Both the position numbers and the translations under genes were made by a program. Source: a virus. From it: a DNA stretch of 31,466 nt. Of this stretch, positions 31,018 to 31,466 are shown piece after piece. A model generated the notes under the pieces. The model was not told where the DNA came from, did no database searches, and was given only the letters and a program-made list of their open reading frames with translations. The stretch's first letter is position 1, and the number at the start of each line of letters is the position of its first letter. Location: positions 1 through 31,466 of IMG/VR virus record IMGVR_UViG_3300030106_002327. One strand, given 5' to 3'.

Positions 31018-31128
31018 TTACTTCTGGTAGTTTCTCCACCGTTTCTTCCAGATCCAATTACCGAACCTAGTATTAATTCTGTCTAGCCATTTAAACAAGA
31101 AGCTATGATATAACCATTTATTTTTCAT
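31018..31128 (-). CDS. 36-residue Trp/Arg-rich peptide gene
   Basis: AAGGTG lies four bases before ATG 31128. The product (MKNKWLYHSFLFKWLDRI... ending RWRNYQK) is basic and holds five Trp, so it could be an amphipathic membrane-active or nucleic-acid-binding peptide. Its TAA abuts the P1 promoter core. No family recognised. The good ribosome site and clean placement between TerS and P1 support it. Confidence 0.55.
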   Translation of the reverse strand: MKNKWLYHSFLFKWLDRINTRFGNWIWKKRWRNYQK

Positions 31129-31173
31129 AATCACCTTTTTTTAAAATATCTAGTGAGCAACACTTAATCATAT

Positions 31174-31190
31174 AAAAGTGTTCCACTTTT
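31174..31190 (-). terminator. Terminator after the small terminase-like gene
   Basis: AAAAGTG-TTC-CACTTTT forms a perfect seven-base-pair stem, with the 3' arm ending in a T run on the - strand. The palindrome GGGGTACCCC (31192-31201) lies between it and the TerS stop and may add a second stem. It would end the TerS transcript ahead of the 36-residue gene. Confidence 0.5.
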
Positions 31191-31202
31191 TGGGGTACCC
31201 CT

Positions 31203-31466
31203 CTATTTATCCGAAAGGTCTATATTAACTTTAACATCTCCTATTACTTGATGCTGATGTTTCTCTGGTGCTTTAAAGCCTGTCCTATCTAGTATATCTA
31301 TACAGCTTTGTAGTTGTACATACTCTGATTTAGCATTAGTTGCTAGATTTATTAGCTTACTACTAGCTATACCTGCCCCTACCCCTAGTGTTTTAGCTAT
31401 TAGTTGTAACATATACTTCTGTACTTTTGGTAATCGTAGTGTCTTACTTGCTATAACTCTTGCTGA
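31203..31466 (-). CDS. Small terminase subunit-like protein (partial, 5' end outside window)
   Basis: The frame is open from the right edge to TAG 31203-31205, so the N-terminus is missing. The visible 87 residues include SARVIASKTLRLPKV, the A-x-x-L-x-x-P-x-V helix that ends the DNA-binding part of many TerS/phage packaging proteins, then a helix and LDRTGFKAPEKH...VIGDVKVNIDLSD. The RxGFKxxEK and final strand-D motif are common at the C-terminus of small terminase subunits. TerS would mark phage DNA for TerL. An internal ATG at 31412 exists but would discard the motif helix, so I treat the gene as truncated by the window. Confidence 0.68.
   Translation of the reverse strand, partial: SARVIASKTLRLPKVQKYMLQLIAKTLGVGAGIASSKLINLATNAKSEYVQLQSCIDILDRTGFKAPEKHQHQVIGDVKVNIDLSDK

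Noticed and set aside
1-31466. tRNA genes, CRISPR arrays, insertion sequences or an integrase with attachment site
   Set aside because: I found no cloverleaf with CCA-type acceptor, no evenly spaced repeats, no transposase and no recombinase in either strand.

Overview
The window is about 31.5 kb of strongly AT-rich DNA from a tailed phage with a T7-like (podovirus) virion plan. It is not a host chromosome: it carries a near-complete head, packaging and tail gene set in T7 order, dense stop/start overlaps and many tiny genes, and no cellular housekeeping genes. Base composition, gene families (single-TSCPD protein, DUF6378-like protein, Bbp19-like protein, kelch-repeat tail proteins, GTA-type 3TM holin) and protein style suggest a phage of low-GC marine bacteria, probably a streamlined alphaproteobacterium or methylotroph. 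The host is an inference. The window is a genome fragment: genes run off both ends, and I see no RNA polymerase, DNA polymerase, helicase, integrase or classical endolysin in it.

Left arm (1-2946, + strand): small unknown genes, then a recombination pair (YqaJ/lambda-type exonuclease and a putative single-strand annealing protein). Next comes a 60-residue gene whose N-terminus is a convincing PqqA, the precursor peptide of the redox cofactor pyrroloquinoline quinone, joined to a 35-residue Asp-rich tail. Two hairpins follow, then a TSCPD-domain protein, two small exported proteins (one a lipoprotein) and a DnaA-domain-IV-like DNA-binding protein. The PqqA gene is the most exciting item in the window, because PqqA is consumed one molecule per PQQ and no other pqq gene is present.

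Right arm (2843-31466, - strand, read right to left): partial TerS-like gene, small membrane, basic and hypothetical genes, TerL, a permuted papain-like protein, a small connector-region protein, portal, Bbp19-like protein, scaffold, major capsid protein, putative head decoration protein, tail tube A and B, three internal virion proteins, tail fibre, a set of kelch-repeat tail proteins, two hypothetical proteins, a holin-type lysis block, a metallophosphoesterase and a DUF6378-like protein. The two arms converge and overlap by 104 bp at 2843-2946.

A nine-base motif, read on the - strand as TGTGCGTTG (one copy TGTGCGTAG), occurs five times. Each copy sits just ahead of a functional block: late small genes/TerL, portal block, capsid, tail fibre and lysis block. 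I propose these are late promoters for a phage-encoded single-subunit RNA polymerase whose gene lies outside the window. Another notable feature is that two of the three tandem kelch tail genes are split at the same inter-blade position by a TAATG stop/start overlap, while the third is intact.
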